Source: Isoetes taiwanensis (Eukaryota > Streptophyta > Lycopodiopsida > Isoetales > Isoetaceae). Taken from it: 64,000 nt of DNA. The position numbers and the translations under genes were made by a program. Under the pieces are notes generated by a model, which saw only the letters and a program-made list of their open reading frames with translations, was not told the origin of the DNA and searched no databases. Of the stretch, positions 45,209-63,410 are shown piece after piece (the first letter of the stretch is position 1; every line of letters starts with the position of its first letter). The stretch lies in NCBI GenBank assembly GCA_021234155.1, contig JAJEKV010000030.1, positions 10,602,525 through 10,666,524 on the forward strand. The letters run 5' to 3'.

Positions 45209-45292
45209 AATCACATTAGCTCATTGGGTACATTGGTTAAAGTAGTCTTATTAGGACATTGAGTTATTTTAGTAGAGGTTCGAGCCCCCATA
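45209..45292 (+). mobile_element. tRNA-like SINE head (box A and box B)
   Basis: TTAGCTCATTGGGTACATTG resembles a pol III box A, and AGAGGTTCGAGCCCCC at about 45276 is a good box B. Spacing is tRNA-like, but there is no convincing anticodon arm. An A/T-rich body with internal repeats (TTAGGCAAAGTCGTAT / TTAGACGAAATCGTAT) follows to about 45390. Confidence 0.5.
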
Positions 45293-46207
45293 TTTCATAT
45301 TCTAAAATCTTAGGCAAAGTCGTATAGAAGTTCGATATTCCTTCAAAACCTTAGACGAAATCGTATTTTATATTTCAAAATATCATAGGCGCCTTCAATC
45401 ATAAATGACTATAAGCGAAACGAGAGGTGCCCAGAGGCACCAACATACGATCTGGGTTGTAGGATCAATGAATCCGACGACTGTGGTAGTCCAGGGTGCA
45501 CCTCGAAGACCATGAGGTCTATGAGATCCAATAAAGAAAGAGAGCACATCAAGTCCATATGTCTAAGATTAAGAAAACCTGATCGAGAAACTATACATCT
45601 ATACATTTATATATGCCAATATGATGATGCATGATGTATTTCAAATTGCTTGTCAAGAACCTCCAAGATATAGGATGGTAATGCCATTACTGCAGGCATC
45701 TGGAAGAGCAAATATAGTGGTTGATTAGATGTAATGCCAGTCAACATATCGTGCTCGAATATGCAAATGTTGGATAACTATGATGAGCATGGCATTCATC
45801 TTTAATTGCTCCCATCTAACAACATTGACATATCCTGTTTTCATGCTCCCCACAACCCCATCTGCTTGTTGAAGCAGTGTGCACCTTGGCCAATGTGTAG
45901 GTCAGATTTGGAAGTCTTGTGTCTCGCATGTTTACCACCTTCTAGCAATACAATATAGTTGTTCCAAAGTGGGATGGTGTAAGGCAAAAATCTTGTTTCT
46001 TGTAGAATAATCGGTAAGAAACGTGGACTTGACTACGAGAGCTCGACCCAAAATGGCTTTCTGGGACCCGTTCCAAATCTTTCTAAGTGACAAGGGATAT
46101 CCCTGGACTCCATCAACTCCATGAAGAAGAACCGCTTCTATTAAAACCATGAACAAGTGTGCCTGATGGGATCATCTGTAGAGATCTACTTTGTAGAAAT
46201 TATTCTT
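45293..46207. other. No supported gene
   Basis: Unique-looking sequence. Minus-strand open frames at 45409-45606 and 45932-46156 have no clear family motif. Confidence 0.35.
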
Positions 46208-47881
46208 CATAATGATATCTCCCGCTCATATATGATGCTCCCATTGCATAAGAAACTAGAGTTCATCCCTCTGTCAATGCACATGCTGTCAGAGGCCATC
46301 CACCTAGCACCGAACCCTTGCTATCTGACAAGGAATCGATGGGGAAGAATGGACATGTCATTCATCCCGTCTCCCTCGATATCGACCTAGTTGCGAAAGC
46401 GTAAATAAACGTAAGCACCTAGCATCAAATACACCTAGTTCCACCTTGAAGGGTGGCTCACCATAACATAGCATCTGTAACAACATCAGTAATATCAACA
46501 TAAGGGAGATCCTACCCATGGCTCAGACTCGAGGGGATCGACTGACGGCTTGGGTCTCCAGAGGTCAAAACAGACAGAGTTCATAGCAATGGACTCAGCT
46601 GGCATAGAACATGGTCGTTGGGTAGTCCGCTTCATCCGGTCCCTCTTATGCATACTTTGCAAAGTAGGCTGATAAGTCTTGGGACTGGACCGTAGCCTGC
46701 CGGGTGCATAGCCAAAGGAGCACTCCTAGGTTGCATTTCCCCAGTCCCGATGAGGCAGGAAGAGATCACTCCCTTCAGAGGCACGCATGCTCATTATAGG
46801 CGACTCGAGAGCCACTGCTCGTCTAGGACTTGAACCCCATTGAAGGTGATGCATTACCCAAGCAGTGTCGAGCCCATGCCTTGCCCACACTAAGTGTAAA
46901 ACCATTAGGCCTAGCCCGTTAAGTTCCCCAGTAGGCTTTACACACCAGAGGGATCAATCTGTAATGGGACATATCCACCTTATATGTCGGTCTAGCCCTG
47001 CCATCCACAGCCAGGCGGCCAGGAGTGCGCATAGAATAGAACATCATCATCCATAGAACTGAGATATAAAATAACATTTAATCTATCTACCTAAACATAC
47101 ATGGCTAGGTTCCTTCGTTAGGGCTTGTGATCTCAGAATCCATAAGGCCTCTAAGGCTAGTCTAACGTAATAATCCAGCTTATTGCCAGACTGGAAGTCG
47201 GCATAGCACAACAAAATAGCCATTTACCTGATTTTTGGCTTGCTCCAACTCCTAGAAAGGCATCCATGCTCCTGTCGGGCTGAAGACGACTTAATCCGGA
47301 AGGTCTGTTGTGCAAAGCCAGGTTGGAGATATTTGGCAATGTGAGAGAGAGAGCTAGCACTTGGCCGGAATGGTTCTTGGAAGCTGGAATGCGAAAAGGA
47401 AAAAGTTTAGGGTTTCCCTTTGGCTCTTTTTACATGACCCTTTTAGGGTTAGGGCCAAAAGGTCATGTGCGGTTTTGCCATGTGGCAAAAAAAAGGTTAG
47501 ATGCACATGTTAAAGGCATGTACAATATAAGAAGTTGCCCCTAGGGTGCAATCCTTTATGGTCTCCAAGTACATATCGACATGTACGAGTGACGTGGCAG
47601 CGCATGATCCTTGCAACTCATTTCATACATGCAATTTTTAGCAATTACCTCGAGGTAATATTTAAGTTGATTATTATGATCACATCCTTTATTTCGTAAC
47701 TTGTCATAGTAAGGTAATTTCTCAACCCTTACTTAGAATAACACTTAATATTCACAAAACTTTTTATTTTTCACACTTAATATTCACCAAAAGTTTTGAA
47801 ATTTTATAATTTAAAGGTTCGTTTTGTCTCCTTGCAACACATTATGACAAAGTATGTGTTGTAAGCCTTCGCAGTGCGACA
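46208..47881 (-). mobile_element. 3' LTR of the chromovirus-like retrotransposon
   Basis: Lies just downstream (minus-strand sense) of the gypsy coding region. A purine run AAGGGGTCGGAG is followed by TGTCGCACTG at 47881-47872, which I take as polypurine tract and LTR start. The body aligns piecewise with the LTR fragments at 16490-16925 and 21594-23060. The other border near 46208 is inferred from fragment 2, which ends GGGGGTGTCACA on this strand. Confidence 0.55.
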
Positions 47882-48237
47882 CTCCGACCCCTTAGATTGA
47901 TCTATTGGCCTGCAGGTTCAACACTACATTAGTACGCATTTATTTATTAGAAGATATGGTTATTAGAGAACCACCCATTTAATTACAATTAATTTAACTA
48001 TACGAATGCAAGACTAATCTCCCATCGTAGGAAGAGAATGCTTCTTCCATCGTGACCGTGGAGACAATGCCCTATAATGCCTAGGATAATATCTAATACC
48101 TACACCTTTCATCGCCCTTAGCGTGGAGAATGGCTTCCTCCCCATAGTGGGCATAGACTAGAGGTGCTTTCATATCAATGCATGATCCTATATGACCTCT
48201 TATCTCTCAATTTTGTCTATTTCCATAGATCTACATT

Positions 48238-51200
48238 TCACTCACATATCCGTTCGGTATCGACTACCTCTGTGACGAGTCGACCCTTGCATTGCTCCAT
48301 AAATTGGGGGTACTGCTTCTCAAGATCTGATTGTAGTACCCACGTAGCGTCTTCCACTGGTAAGTGCGTCCATTTCACTAGGTATTGGAGAAATTGAGAT
48401 CTTCTTGTCTTCTTATAGGATCTGTCAAGAAGAACTTCCGAAACAATCTCAAGCTGATCGTTCGTCATTTCCAGGGTGTCGCCAATACTTCCTCTAGATT
48501 AGGAGTATGCCTCTTTAGGAGACTTATATGCAAAACTCTATGGATCTTCAAGTGTGCTGGCATATCCAACTTGTAGGATTGGTTACCTACTCTTTTGATT
48601 ATCCTGAATGGTCCAGCCCACCTTAGAGCAAGCTTCTTGTAATTGTCGATGCAGAATTTCGCTTATCTGACCTTGATCTTCAGACAAACGTTGTCTCCTA
48701 CTTGGAACTCTCTTACCATTCTATGCTTATATGTATTCTCTTCTGCTGGCTTCTTGCTGCTATGAGATATCTTCGTACTTCTTCCACCAACTGTTGCATG
48801 TCGGCTAACATCATACGGGATTGTGCCAAGTGTCTGGGGGCAAGCGTTGGTAGCCGTAGTTGATCATGAAGGGCGACATTTGAGATGACTCCTGCTTGGT
48901 GCTATTGTATGCAAACTCCACCAAGTGGATGTAGTAATCCCACTTCAATTGCTTGTTCCAGACATAGTTTCTCAACATGTCTTCAAGTATTCGATTCGTA
49001 AGTTCCGTCGGCCCATCGGTCTGAGGATGATAAGCCGTGCTCATCGACAGCTTCTTCTGGATGGTGTTGAAAGGATCTTGCCAAAATGCACTCATGAACT
49101 TTCAATCCCTGTCAGAAATTCTCTGTCTTGGCATTCCATGGAGTCGGAAGATCTCCTTTGTGAATAATATGGGCGACATCCAATGCCGTCTTTGTGGTCC
49201 TGCATGGCACAAAATGCGCCATTTTCGAAAACTTGCCGACTGACCATTAAGGCATCCTTGCCCCTTACGGTTCTAGGGAGCCCTGTTATGAAGTCTATGC
49301 TAATTACCTTCCATTTGGCATTTGGTACTGACAATGGCTCTAGCGCTCCTGGAATTCGAAGTTGTTCTGCCTTTGTCTGCTGACATAGCTGACACTCCTG
49401 AATGTACCTGGCTATCTGCTTCTTCACGTCAGGCCAGTAGTAGCTACTTCTTATCTTGAAGTAGGTTTTTATAGAACCTGCATGGCTGGCTATTGGGCTA
49501 TTGTGCATGTCATGGAGTATCAACTTTCTAACCCCCGATGACTCTGGTATGCACAATTTAATCTTATGGTACAATAGGTTACCTTCTTTCTTGAAATGCT
49601 TGAAGGTCTCCCTCTCTTTGTCCACTCTTGCCTCCTTGGAAAGGCTTGTCCATGCTTCCTTAAAGTCTCGGTCCAATGGCAACGCTTCTTCTATCTTTTT
49701 GTCAAACTCACTAGTGAGTGTTGATATGGCATTGGAATGGACTTTCGTCGTCAAAGGGTGCCTTGAAAGCGTGTCCACAACCACATTGAGCTTGCCTAGT
49801 TTGTACACGATGTCAAAATCATACTCTTCCAGGAACTCCATCTATCTCCTTTGTCTCAAGTTGAGATGTGGTTGGGTGAAGACATACTGTAGAGTCTGAT
49901 GGTCCGTATCTAATTGGAACTTTCTTTCCAATAGATAGTGTCTCCATATCTTCAACGCTCTCACTATCGCTAGCAACTCCTGATCATGGGTTAGGTAGCG
50001 CATTTCGACGTCGTTCATTTTCCTTGAATCATACGCTACAACCTCTCCTCCTGTATTAAGACTGCTCCTGTTGCAATTTTGCTAGCACCGGTTGCCACCA
50101 ATTTGTCCTTCTCTGGGTCTAACAATGTCAAGACTGGGGCGATCGTTAAAGCCTCCTTCAACATCTCGAATCCTGCTTGGGTCTTCTTTTGCCAATGACT
50201 CGCCCAGTCCTTTATTTTCTCTGCTTTGATGAGGTCCATTAGTAGTGCTGCTATCTTGGCAAAATTCTTGATGAACTTTCTATAATAAACCCGCGAAACC
50301 AAGGAAGCTCCTCACTTCATGGATGTTCCTTGGTGCTGGCCAATCAATTACCGCTTCAATCTTCGAATAGTCAGTGGAAATTCCCTCTGCTGAAATTACG
50401 TGTCTCAAGTACTCCACTTTTTTGGTGGCGAAGTGACACTTGGATAACTTCGCGTAGAGTTGACGCCTCCTCAGCTTTTCAAGTACCTTCCTCAAGTGTT
50501 GTGCATGCTCTTCTAGGGACTTGCTATACACCAAGATATCAAAAAAAAACTATGATGAACATATCTAGAAACTCATGAAAAATATCGTTCATGAGTCTCA
50601 TGAAGGTTGTTGGGGCATTGGACAATCCAAATAGCATCACTGTAAACTCATAGTGGCCATATCTCGTTCTGAAGGCAGTCTTATGGATGTTTTCTTTCTT
50701 AATCCTGATCTGGTGGTAGCCCGACCTCAAATCTATCTTGGAGAAGATTTTTGCACCTTGGAGCTGATCCATTAAATCATCTGATCTGGGTAAGACGTAC
50801 TTGTTCTTGATGGTGTGCTTGTTTAATTGATGATAGTCAATGCACATCCTCAGGCTTCCATCTTTTTTCTTGACAAATAGGATAGGCGCCCCAAACAGGA
50901 AGACATTAGATCTTATAAACCCTAGGTCTAACAACTCTTGCAACTGCTTCTTTAATTCTGCCAAATCCTGAGGTGTCATTCTGTACGGTGCCTTACTCGT
51001 GGGCTTAGTCCCTGGTTCAAGTGGTATTTCGCACTTGACTCCCCTGTAACGGAGGAAGTTGCTTGATCTCATCTAGGAATAAATCATGGAATTCCTTCAC
51101 TAGCTTGGTTATTTGCTTTGGCAGCTTGTTCAATGCTATGTTCTCCTTGTCTTTTTTTTGTTTCTGGCTCCTCAACTTCGAGCTTTAAGACATAGGCCAC

Positions 51201-51578
51201 TTGTTCCCTCTTTATGCATTTAAGTAATTTCTTACTAGACATGCATTGCATGATTGAGGTGACTTCTTTACCTGTTATCATAATGATTTTGCTACTTGGC
51301 ACCGCTAAGGTCACTTTACGCTTCCCGTAATCAAATATTGCAGCAGCTGGACCAAGGTATTCCATTCTTATGATCAGATTATACTTGCCAATGTTCATCA
51401 CCTCTGCTCCCATTCTAATGTTGATGTCGGGCAAGTCTATGTCGAAGTTAATCCTTTTCCGCTCCACTCGGTTAGCCAAAAAACAGGGGGAACAAAATGG
51501 AGGGAATTTTTGGTACACTCGAATAATGACATTTTCTTTAATGATGACAATAAAAAACTTGCTATAATTAAAATACAT
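48238..51578 (-). pseudogene. Ty3/gypsy chromovirus pol remnant (protease, RT, RNase H, integrase, chromodomain)
   Basis: Domains in order on the minus strand: degenerate protease region (51578-51084), reverse transcriptase (51072-50280, with [17 protein letters not shown] and [13 protein letters not shown]), RNase H (about 50300-49842, with the tether DIVYKLGKLNVVVDTLSRHP), integrase HHCC zinc domain and core (49830-48811, with YIQECQLCQQTKAE and SIDFITGLPRT), and a chromodomain (48468-48238, FLQYLVKWTHLPVEDATW). Breaks: a frameshift at the A-run near 50523-50545 within the RT catalytic motif, a stop replacing Trp near 49844, and frame changes at about 50290, 49160 and 48810. Gag and the 5' LTR are absent; the element stops at a T-run near 51610. 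Inactive. Confidence 0.88.
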
Positions 51579-51638
51579 AACGTTATATGTAATGTATTCG
51601 AATGGCCCTTTTTTTTTATCACCCTAGCGTGCTTATAC

Positions 51639-51939
51639 CCTCCATCATGAAGTCGAGCACTCCAACCTTCAAGAAATGAACTGTAAACATCTTCAAGGTC
51701 TTCTTAACATTGTCGGCGCTCTTGGATAAGGCAATGAACAGATCAATTCCTAAATTTATCTTCACATGCCCGCAGACTCCTCCCTTCTCCTCCAATGGCG
51801 TGAACATTTCCTGCGACAACTTACTCCGCGCTAGTAAGACAGAAGTGGCATCCACAGGCCTGCAATATAGCTCGGACAGACTGGGCAATGGAAGCTCAAT
51901 AAGCTTGGAGCTTCGTGGAGAGTGTTCATACCTCCAGAA
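51639..51939 (-). CDS. Possible single exon of an unrecognised protein
   Basis: An open stretch that can be bounded by an acceptor (...TATATAG) and a donor (GGAGG|GTATAAG). It encodes a sensible-looking polypeptide (SLSELYCRPVDATSVLLARS, then KLSQEMFTPLEEKGGVCGHV and SADNVKKTLKMFTVHFLKVG). I do not recognise the family. It directly abuts the truncated gypsy element, so it may be a host gene interrupted by that insertion. A short upstream ATG (51999-51997) is a possible first exon but would leave an implausibly small intron. Confidence 0.3.
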
Positions 51940-52015
51940 CTATATACCCCTTTTTCTGAGCTGCACTGATGTGCTACCTTTGAACAACAAGGAGCCCATA
52001 TCTTGGTGAAAGCAA

Positions 52016-52734
52016 TGGAATACACTACTTAGCGATTGTGAAGAGACTATGTTCTCTACATCAGATAGGAATGAACTGGATAAGTAACTGAACTGATTTA
52101 GATATTGATTGCATAGAAATACCTACTCACAATTTGCTTCTAATTATGGAAAGTTAAAAAGTTTTTTTTTTTTTTTTTTTTGCCATATCTGTTGGAGTGT
52201 ATACATGCCTCACTTGTACAAATATCTCTTTGCCTGATCAAAAATCGACTATCAAAGCCTTCCAATGTGCAGAAACATCATTTCTCCTGCATCTTTTGAC
52301 TCGCCATTCACCTCTCATTCCGGGTTAGAGTGTAACAAAGCTCTTGGTTGACACCACGAAGCTTTCAAATTCATTTCTGACCGTGATAGAGCTTACATCC
52401 ATCTAGAGTCACAAAATTCAAATCAGAATGTAGAGCGGAATCGAAATACTAGGAAAGGCTCGGTGATTTTACCCTTATCCAAGCTATTCTGCGGTCGAAG
52501 CTCCCTTTGGCGCAGGTCGAAGCTATTCCCGAGCAAATCGAAGTTCCCTTGGCGGGGGTAATCGATCTTCTCGCAAACTCTGTTGAAGAAAACACTTGGG
52601 CGGGAATTGAGGGCGAGCTAACGGTCATAATTACTTGTGTGTAATCTGACACCCAAAAGCTAGAGGCACGAATATTACCAAACCAACGTGCAGTTGACAC
52701 CTGAAATGGCAAAACCAAGGCTCGGTAAAAAAAA
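52016..52734. other. No supported gene; possible promoter of the minus-strand exon
   Basis: Contains an 18-base T-run at about 52160-52179. The minus-strand open frame 52449-52718 lacks a family motif. Confidence 0.3.
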
Positions 52735-53261
52735 CTCTGTACAAGCTCCGCTCCCCATTATGACATATTTAACAAAATTTAAATTTACTCAAATCTAATA
52801 GATATCTTTGAAGGATGCCATGATAAGATTATATGTATTTTTACCTCTTCTTGATTTTTATGAAATTGATTTCTAGAGTAAATTTTTACTTTCTAAAATT
52901 GCTTTCTAGATTCTTTTTTTACTTTAATCTATTTGAAATTATATTTTCACCTAAGATGAACTCTATATGATTAAATATTGTTTTTTTCACATGTAAGTTT
53001 AAAAGAAATGAATAAAATGATTACGTTTATGTTTTAATTAAAAATTTTTGAATAGTTTATTTTTATTTAATTTTCAATATATATTTATTTCATCAATAAT
53101 AAACTATTCAATATTTATTACGAAAATATAAATTTTATTTTTAATTAATTTTAATTTAACACCTTTTTTAAAGTATTTTTAAAGCGTTGCGAGTTTATAA
53201 ATGGTGAAATTCTCATATAGTTTTAAGTCAATCACTTATCAAACTATGACACTTTATTTTT

Positions 53262-53290
53262 TAGAGTTTAGGGTTTAGGGTTTAGAGCTT
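53262..53290 (+). promoter_or_regulatory. Short TTTAGGG (telomere-type) repeat upstream of the F-box-like ORF
   Basis: AGAGTTTAGGGTTTAGGGTT gives two to three plant telomere-type units about 100 bp before the ATG. It could be a telo-box promoter element or a chance interstitial repeat. Confidence 0.5.
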
Positions 53291-53387
53291 TTGTATGCTC
53301 ACATAGAAGCAATGCTCATCTGGCTCTGGTATTCCTAGAGATACTTAGCTTTGTCTTCATCACCACCCAACCAAAAAATTGGCAAGG

Positions 53388-53843
53388 ATGCCTCAGGACC
53401 CTGAATGGCATGTGAAGAAAGAGTTGAAGATGACAAATTTAGCTGTGGAGAATCCTATTTTAAAAAAATGGTTTGTTCTTCCAGCGCTTATTTCAGTAAT
53501 TTCTCCAGACTCAAACTCAGAGGCTCTTCCTATTTCAGTTTCTTTATACCCCAAGGAAGATTGGGGTATGAATTTTATTGTGCTAATTACAGATGGAGGG
53601 TCTCATATCTTTGATTCGTCTATAAGATGCTGGCTAAAAATTCCTTTTTACGATGATTGGTACCTCACTTGTGGGGCTGTGATGATTGATAGGATTGTGT
53701 ATGTTCTCACCCTTGTGGAAGGAGGCAAGCTTGTCTTTTTAAAATATAATATTGGTAAAGGAGAAATATCCAAAAGCAGTCCTCTAGATGCTTATTTATC
53801 TCAAAATTTCGTTTGGATTCCTGTCTACATGTATTGGAGTTAA
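53388..53843 (+). CDS. F-box-associated/kelch-like protein, short
   Basis: F-box proteins of this type are substrate receptors of SCF ubiquitin ligases. Here 151 residues start MPQDPEWHVKKELKM and end at TAA. NPILKKWFVLPALI matches the NPLTRRWRxLP motif that follows the F-box in plant F-box/kelch proteins. FDSSIRCWLKIP and GAVMIDRIVYVLTL look like successive beta-propeller strands. The F-box itself and later repeats are missing, against 350-450 residues for a full protein. The frame is intact. Its position between copies of an AT-rich repeat suggests capture or duplication by a transposon. It may be a truncated gene or an exon fragment. Confidence 0.55.
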   Translation: MPQDPEWHVKKELKMTNLAVENPILKKWFVLPALISVISPDSNSEALPISVSLYPKEDWGMNFIVLITDGGSHIFDSSIRCWLKIPFYDDWYLTCGAVMIDRIVYVLTLVEGGKLVFLKYNIGKGEISKSSPLDAYLSQNFVWIPVYMYWS

Positions 53844-54772
53844 ATGGGCAGCTTGGAGAATAAGACATACACGCTGCACTTGTGCATTCTTGATATTAAA
53901 GGATTGAATTATATTGGTGTAATGACATTTGAGAATATATGAGGTCAATTAAGGGCCAAAACTCGATGCCACGTCAAAAAGCTCGCGGTCAATGATGACA
54001 TATTTAATAACATTTAGACTTATTCAAATCTAATAGATATTCAAAGATGACATGATAAGATTATATGTATTTTTAACTCTTGTTGATTTTTATAAAATTT
54101 TTAATTTAACTTCAGATAAAAAGTATGAAAGCTATCAATGTTTAAAATCGTTTTCTACACTAATTTTTAATTTAATCTATTTAAAATTAATTTTTTCATC
54201 TATGATGAACTCTATATGACAAAATATTATTTTTTTTAAATGTTTATAGAAAGTTTTTAAATGTATCAAATGATTACGTTTATGTTTTAATAAAAACTAA
54301 TTGAATAGTTTAGTTTTAATTAATTTTCAATATTTGTTATTAAAACATAAACTTTATATTTTAATTAATATTAATCTAACACTTTTTTTAAAGTATTTTT
54401 AAAGTACTAAGAGTTTGTAAATTGTGAAATTCTCATATAATTTTAAGTCATTCACTTATCAAACCATAATATTTTATTTACAAATTATCCTTATTGCCAA
54501 ATTTTAAATTTGTTAAGTACTAGTTGAAAATTAAAATTTTATATTCTCGAAATGTTAAATTCTAAATAGATTCACGTAAAAATTAGTTTAGAAAGCAATT
54601 GTTTATTTTTCTATAACAATTATACTTTAAATTTAAAGATAAAGTTATATAATTAGAACTTGTAAAAATTATAAGTCTCAAGAAAAATTAAACATGACAT
54701 GTAATCTTAAAATGATACCCCAGTCTATTATATCTGAATAAGTCCAAGTTTTGTCGAATATGTCATGGGTCC

Positions 54773-54840
54773 CTTTTCGCTCCCTCCTCCTCCCCCTTCC
54801 TTTTCCTTTTTCCCTTTCCCTTTCCCTTCCCTTTTACTCT
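54773..54840 (+). repeat. Short polypyrimidine tract
   Basis: CTCCCTCCTCCTCCCCCTTC followed by TTTCCC-type units. Composition resembles the 31.5-32.1 kb tract. It marks the right edge of the AT-rich element. Confidence 0.75.
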
Positions 54841-55517
54841 TGTCTTAGCCCACACATACCTGCATCATTTCCACCAATAACCTGAAGACATTGGATCCAC
54901 TGCTGTCTTCTTTTTTCTTTTTTCCGAATATTCCTGCCACAAAGTAAACACCTACATTCTCTGCAAAATCCGGCTTCGGTGCAGCATATATCACAATCCA
55001 GAACACGAGGTCCAGCGGGTTTCAAAAGAATGCTTTTGCCTGTGAAGAGGCCGCAATCGCCATTGCCAACTCCGCACCTTAAATTCATTATCTTCGCTCT
55101 CCGTCCTCCACTTCTTTTTGGGTCGATGTTCGTTTTTGCAAATGAGTTCCTTGCATTCAAGATATCAGCCATTGCATGTCCATTATGATGTGCCAATCTC
55201 AAACCGAAAGTGTTACATTGCTGCTGTTTGGTATTTCTTGACGGTGGGGATAAGAATATGCAAGAATATTCTATTTCTGGCAGCCCATACTTGTATGAGG
55301 TACTATGTGTAGTTTTAGGCCGTATATCTACTCCGGGATGTGGTAAACCCGGACACATGTCCGGGTTAACCACTGTCACGTCCGAGTTAACCACACTTTT
55401 GTCCGAGTTAACCACTTTTTTTGGATGGGATAACCATGCGGTGAACTGAGCGTGGGACTGTGTTTTGGCATGCTGATCTTTGAATAGAGCTTGCAATCCA
55501 CTTATTGAACGGTTCAA
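54834..55517 (-). CDS. Cys-rich (zinc-finger-like) ORF with a MITE-derived N-terminus
   Basis: An open frame of 227 residues. Residues about 68-227 look like host protein: DILNARNSFAKTNIDPKRSG, GVGNGDCGLFTGKSILL and a compact Cys cluster VLDCDICCTEAGFCRECRCL followed by LCGRNI, which resembles treble-clef or PHD-like zinc fingers of plant Oberon-type proteins (tentative). Residues 1-67 come from the MITE at 55317-55723, including the repeated VVNSD units translated from its GTCCGAGTTAACCAC repeats. The original 5' exons are therefore separated or lost. It could be an exonised insertion or a disrupted gene. Confidence 0.4.
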   Translation of the reverse strand: MNRSISGLQALFKDQHAKTQSHAQFTAWLSHPKKVVNSDKSVVNSDVTVVNPDMCPGLPHPGVDIRPKTTHSTSYKYGLPEIEYSCIFLSPPSRNTKQQQCNTFGLRLAHHNGHAMADILNARNSFAKTNIDPKRSGGRRAKIMNLRCGVGNGDCGLFTGKSILLKPAGPRVLDCDICCTEAGFCRECRCLLCGRNIRKKEKRRQQWIQCLQVIGGNDAGMCGLRQE

Positions 55518-55723
55518 TCCGGTTCAAACACAATTGGAATCATCTTGGCAACCCCTAAAAACCTCATTCTATCAAGAGAGCAAGAGATTTGAGCATGGAT
55601 CAAGCAAGATTAGTGAAAAAACATGCAGAAACCGTTGTCTTTTGAGCTTGAAACTGAGCAGCAGTGGTTAACCCGGACATGTGTCCGAGTTTACCACATC
55701 CCGGAGTAGGTTTACGGCCATCC
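55317..55723. mobile_element. 407-bp MITE with ~60-bp terminal inverted repeats and 8-bp target duplication
   Basis: Flanked by GTAGTTTT on both sides (55309-55316 and 55724-55731). Inverted arms share CTACTCCGGGATGTGGTAAA, CCGGACACATGTCCGGGTTA and ACCAC. The left side has two further GTCCGAGTTAACCAC copies. An 8-bp duplication fits hAT elements; the long arms also recall Mutator-like elements, which usually make 9 bp. Confidence 0.85.
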
Positions 55724-55731
55724 GTAGTTTT

Positions 55732-62631
<6,900 letters not shown>

Positions 62632-62660
62632 GCCCGGCAACGCCGGGCACTATAACTAGT
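62632..62660 (+). mobile_element. Helitron-type 3' terminus 1
   Basis: Perfect hairpin GCCCGGC-AAC-GCCGGGC followed by ACTATAACTAG and then T. A GC-rich hairpin 10-12 bases before CTAG, with insertion before T, is the diagnostic Helitron 3' end. The 5' TC end was not located. Confidence 0.8.
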
Positions 62661-63212
62661 ATATTATAAAGAGCTTTGGCCTCCATTTGTGTGGTTAATT
62701 GGTTTGAGCCTCCGCTCATATTATCTTTTGCATTTGTTCATACAAAATTCTCATGCTATGACACCATAATAGCTAAGTCTGAGTCACAAGGAATTATTAT
62801 TGTGGGTTATATTTTGGCATATCCGGGGTCCCATCAATGTTTGCTTTGAGTTTCTTTGTTGCTATATGAACGAGTGCCAATAATATATTTGATTAGGAAC
62901 CATGAGATTATGTTTTAGCTTTGCATTCAACTGCTTTTGCAGACCACGTAATTTTAACATGTTTGCTTCTCATATCACACTCAAAATGCCATGGACAAAG
63001 CCCATTTTATGCATCACCTCAGGAGTTATGTACGCGGTCTAACAACATGAAACATTTTAGGAGCTTCTTGCTATTTGCCTACACACATCAACAACTAATT
63101 CAAATTCTTAGATATCAACTTATAGGAGAAAAGACAATTGTTGTTGGTGATGGTTATAATGACAAGGACAATCCCATTGTACTATGCCCATGGAAACTTG
63201 CTAGCAACTAAT

Positions 63213-63240
63213 CCCCAGCAAGGCTGGGCACTATTACTTT
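63213..63240 (+). mobile_element. Helitron-type 3' terminus 2 (degenerate)
   Basis: CCCCAGC-AAG-GCTGGGC followed by ACTATTACTTTT. The hairpin is kept with one terminal mismatch, but CTAG is changed to CTTT. Confidence 0.6.
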
Positions 63241-63381
63241 TAAAATAATAACCTATAATATCACAGAGTATCTCACTTTATATACGCACACAACAATAAC
63301 AAAAATAAGAATTACAGAGCGAGCTTATTTTAGCCATATTTTTTCATTGCGGCCCAAACCATTTATATGCTCTCAACTTAT

Positions 63382-63410
63382 GCCCAGCAACGCTGGGCAC
63401 CATTACTAGT
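63382..63410 (+). mobile_element. Helitron-type 3' terminus 3
   Basis: Perfect hairpin GCCCAGC-AAC-GCTGGGC followed by ACCATTACTAG and T. Same family as terminus 1. Confidence 0.8.

Larger units (their letters stand above)
52735..54772. mobile_element. AT-rich inverted-repeat element carrying an F-box-like ORF
   Basis: The left end (GCTCCGCTCCCCATTATGAC, then ATATTTAACAAAA) and the right end read in reverse complement (GGGAGCGAAAAGGGACCCAT, then GACATATTCGACAAAA) are inverted copies, with weaker inverted similarity continuing ~300-450 bp inward. A third copy, direct with respect to the left end, lies at 53990-54480 (CAAATCTAATAGATATTCAA). The ORF at 53388-53843 sits between the two direct copies. 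It is a probable non-autonomous TIR transposon; the target-site duplication was not resolved. Confidence 0.6.

Noticed and set aside
48238-51578. Active retrotransposon
   Set aside because: Frameshifts, an in-frame stop, missing gag and no 5' LTR.
62921-63211. Open frame between Helitron-type ends as cargo gene
   Set aside because: The translation has no recognisable family feature, and the frame has no conserved start context.
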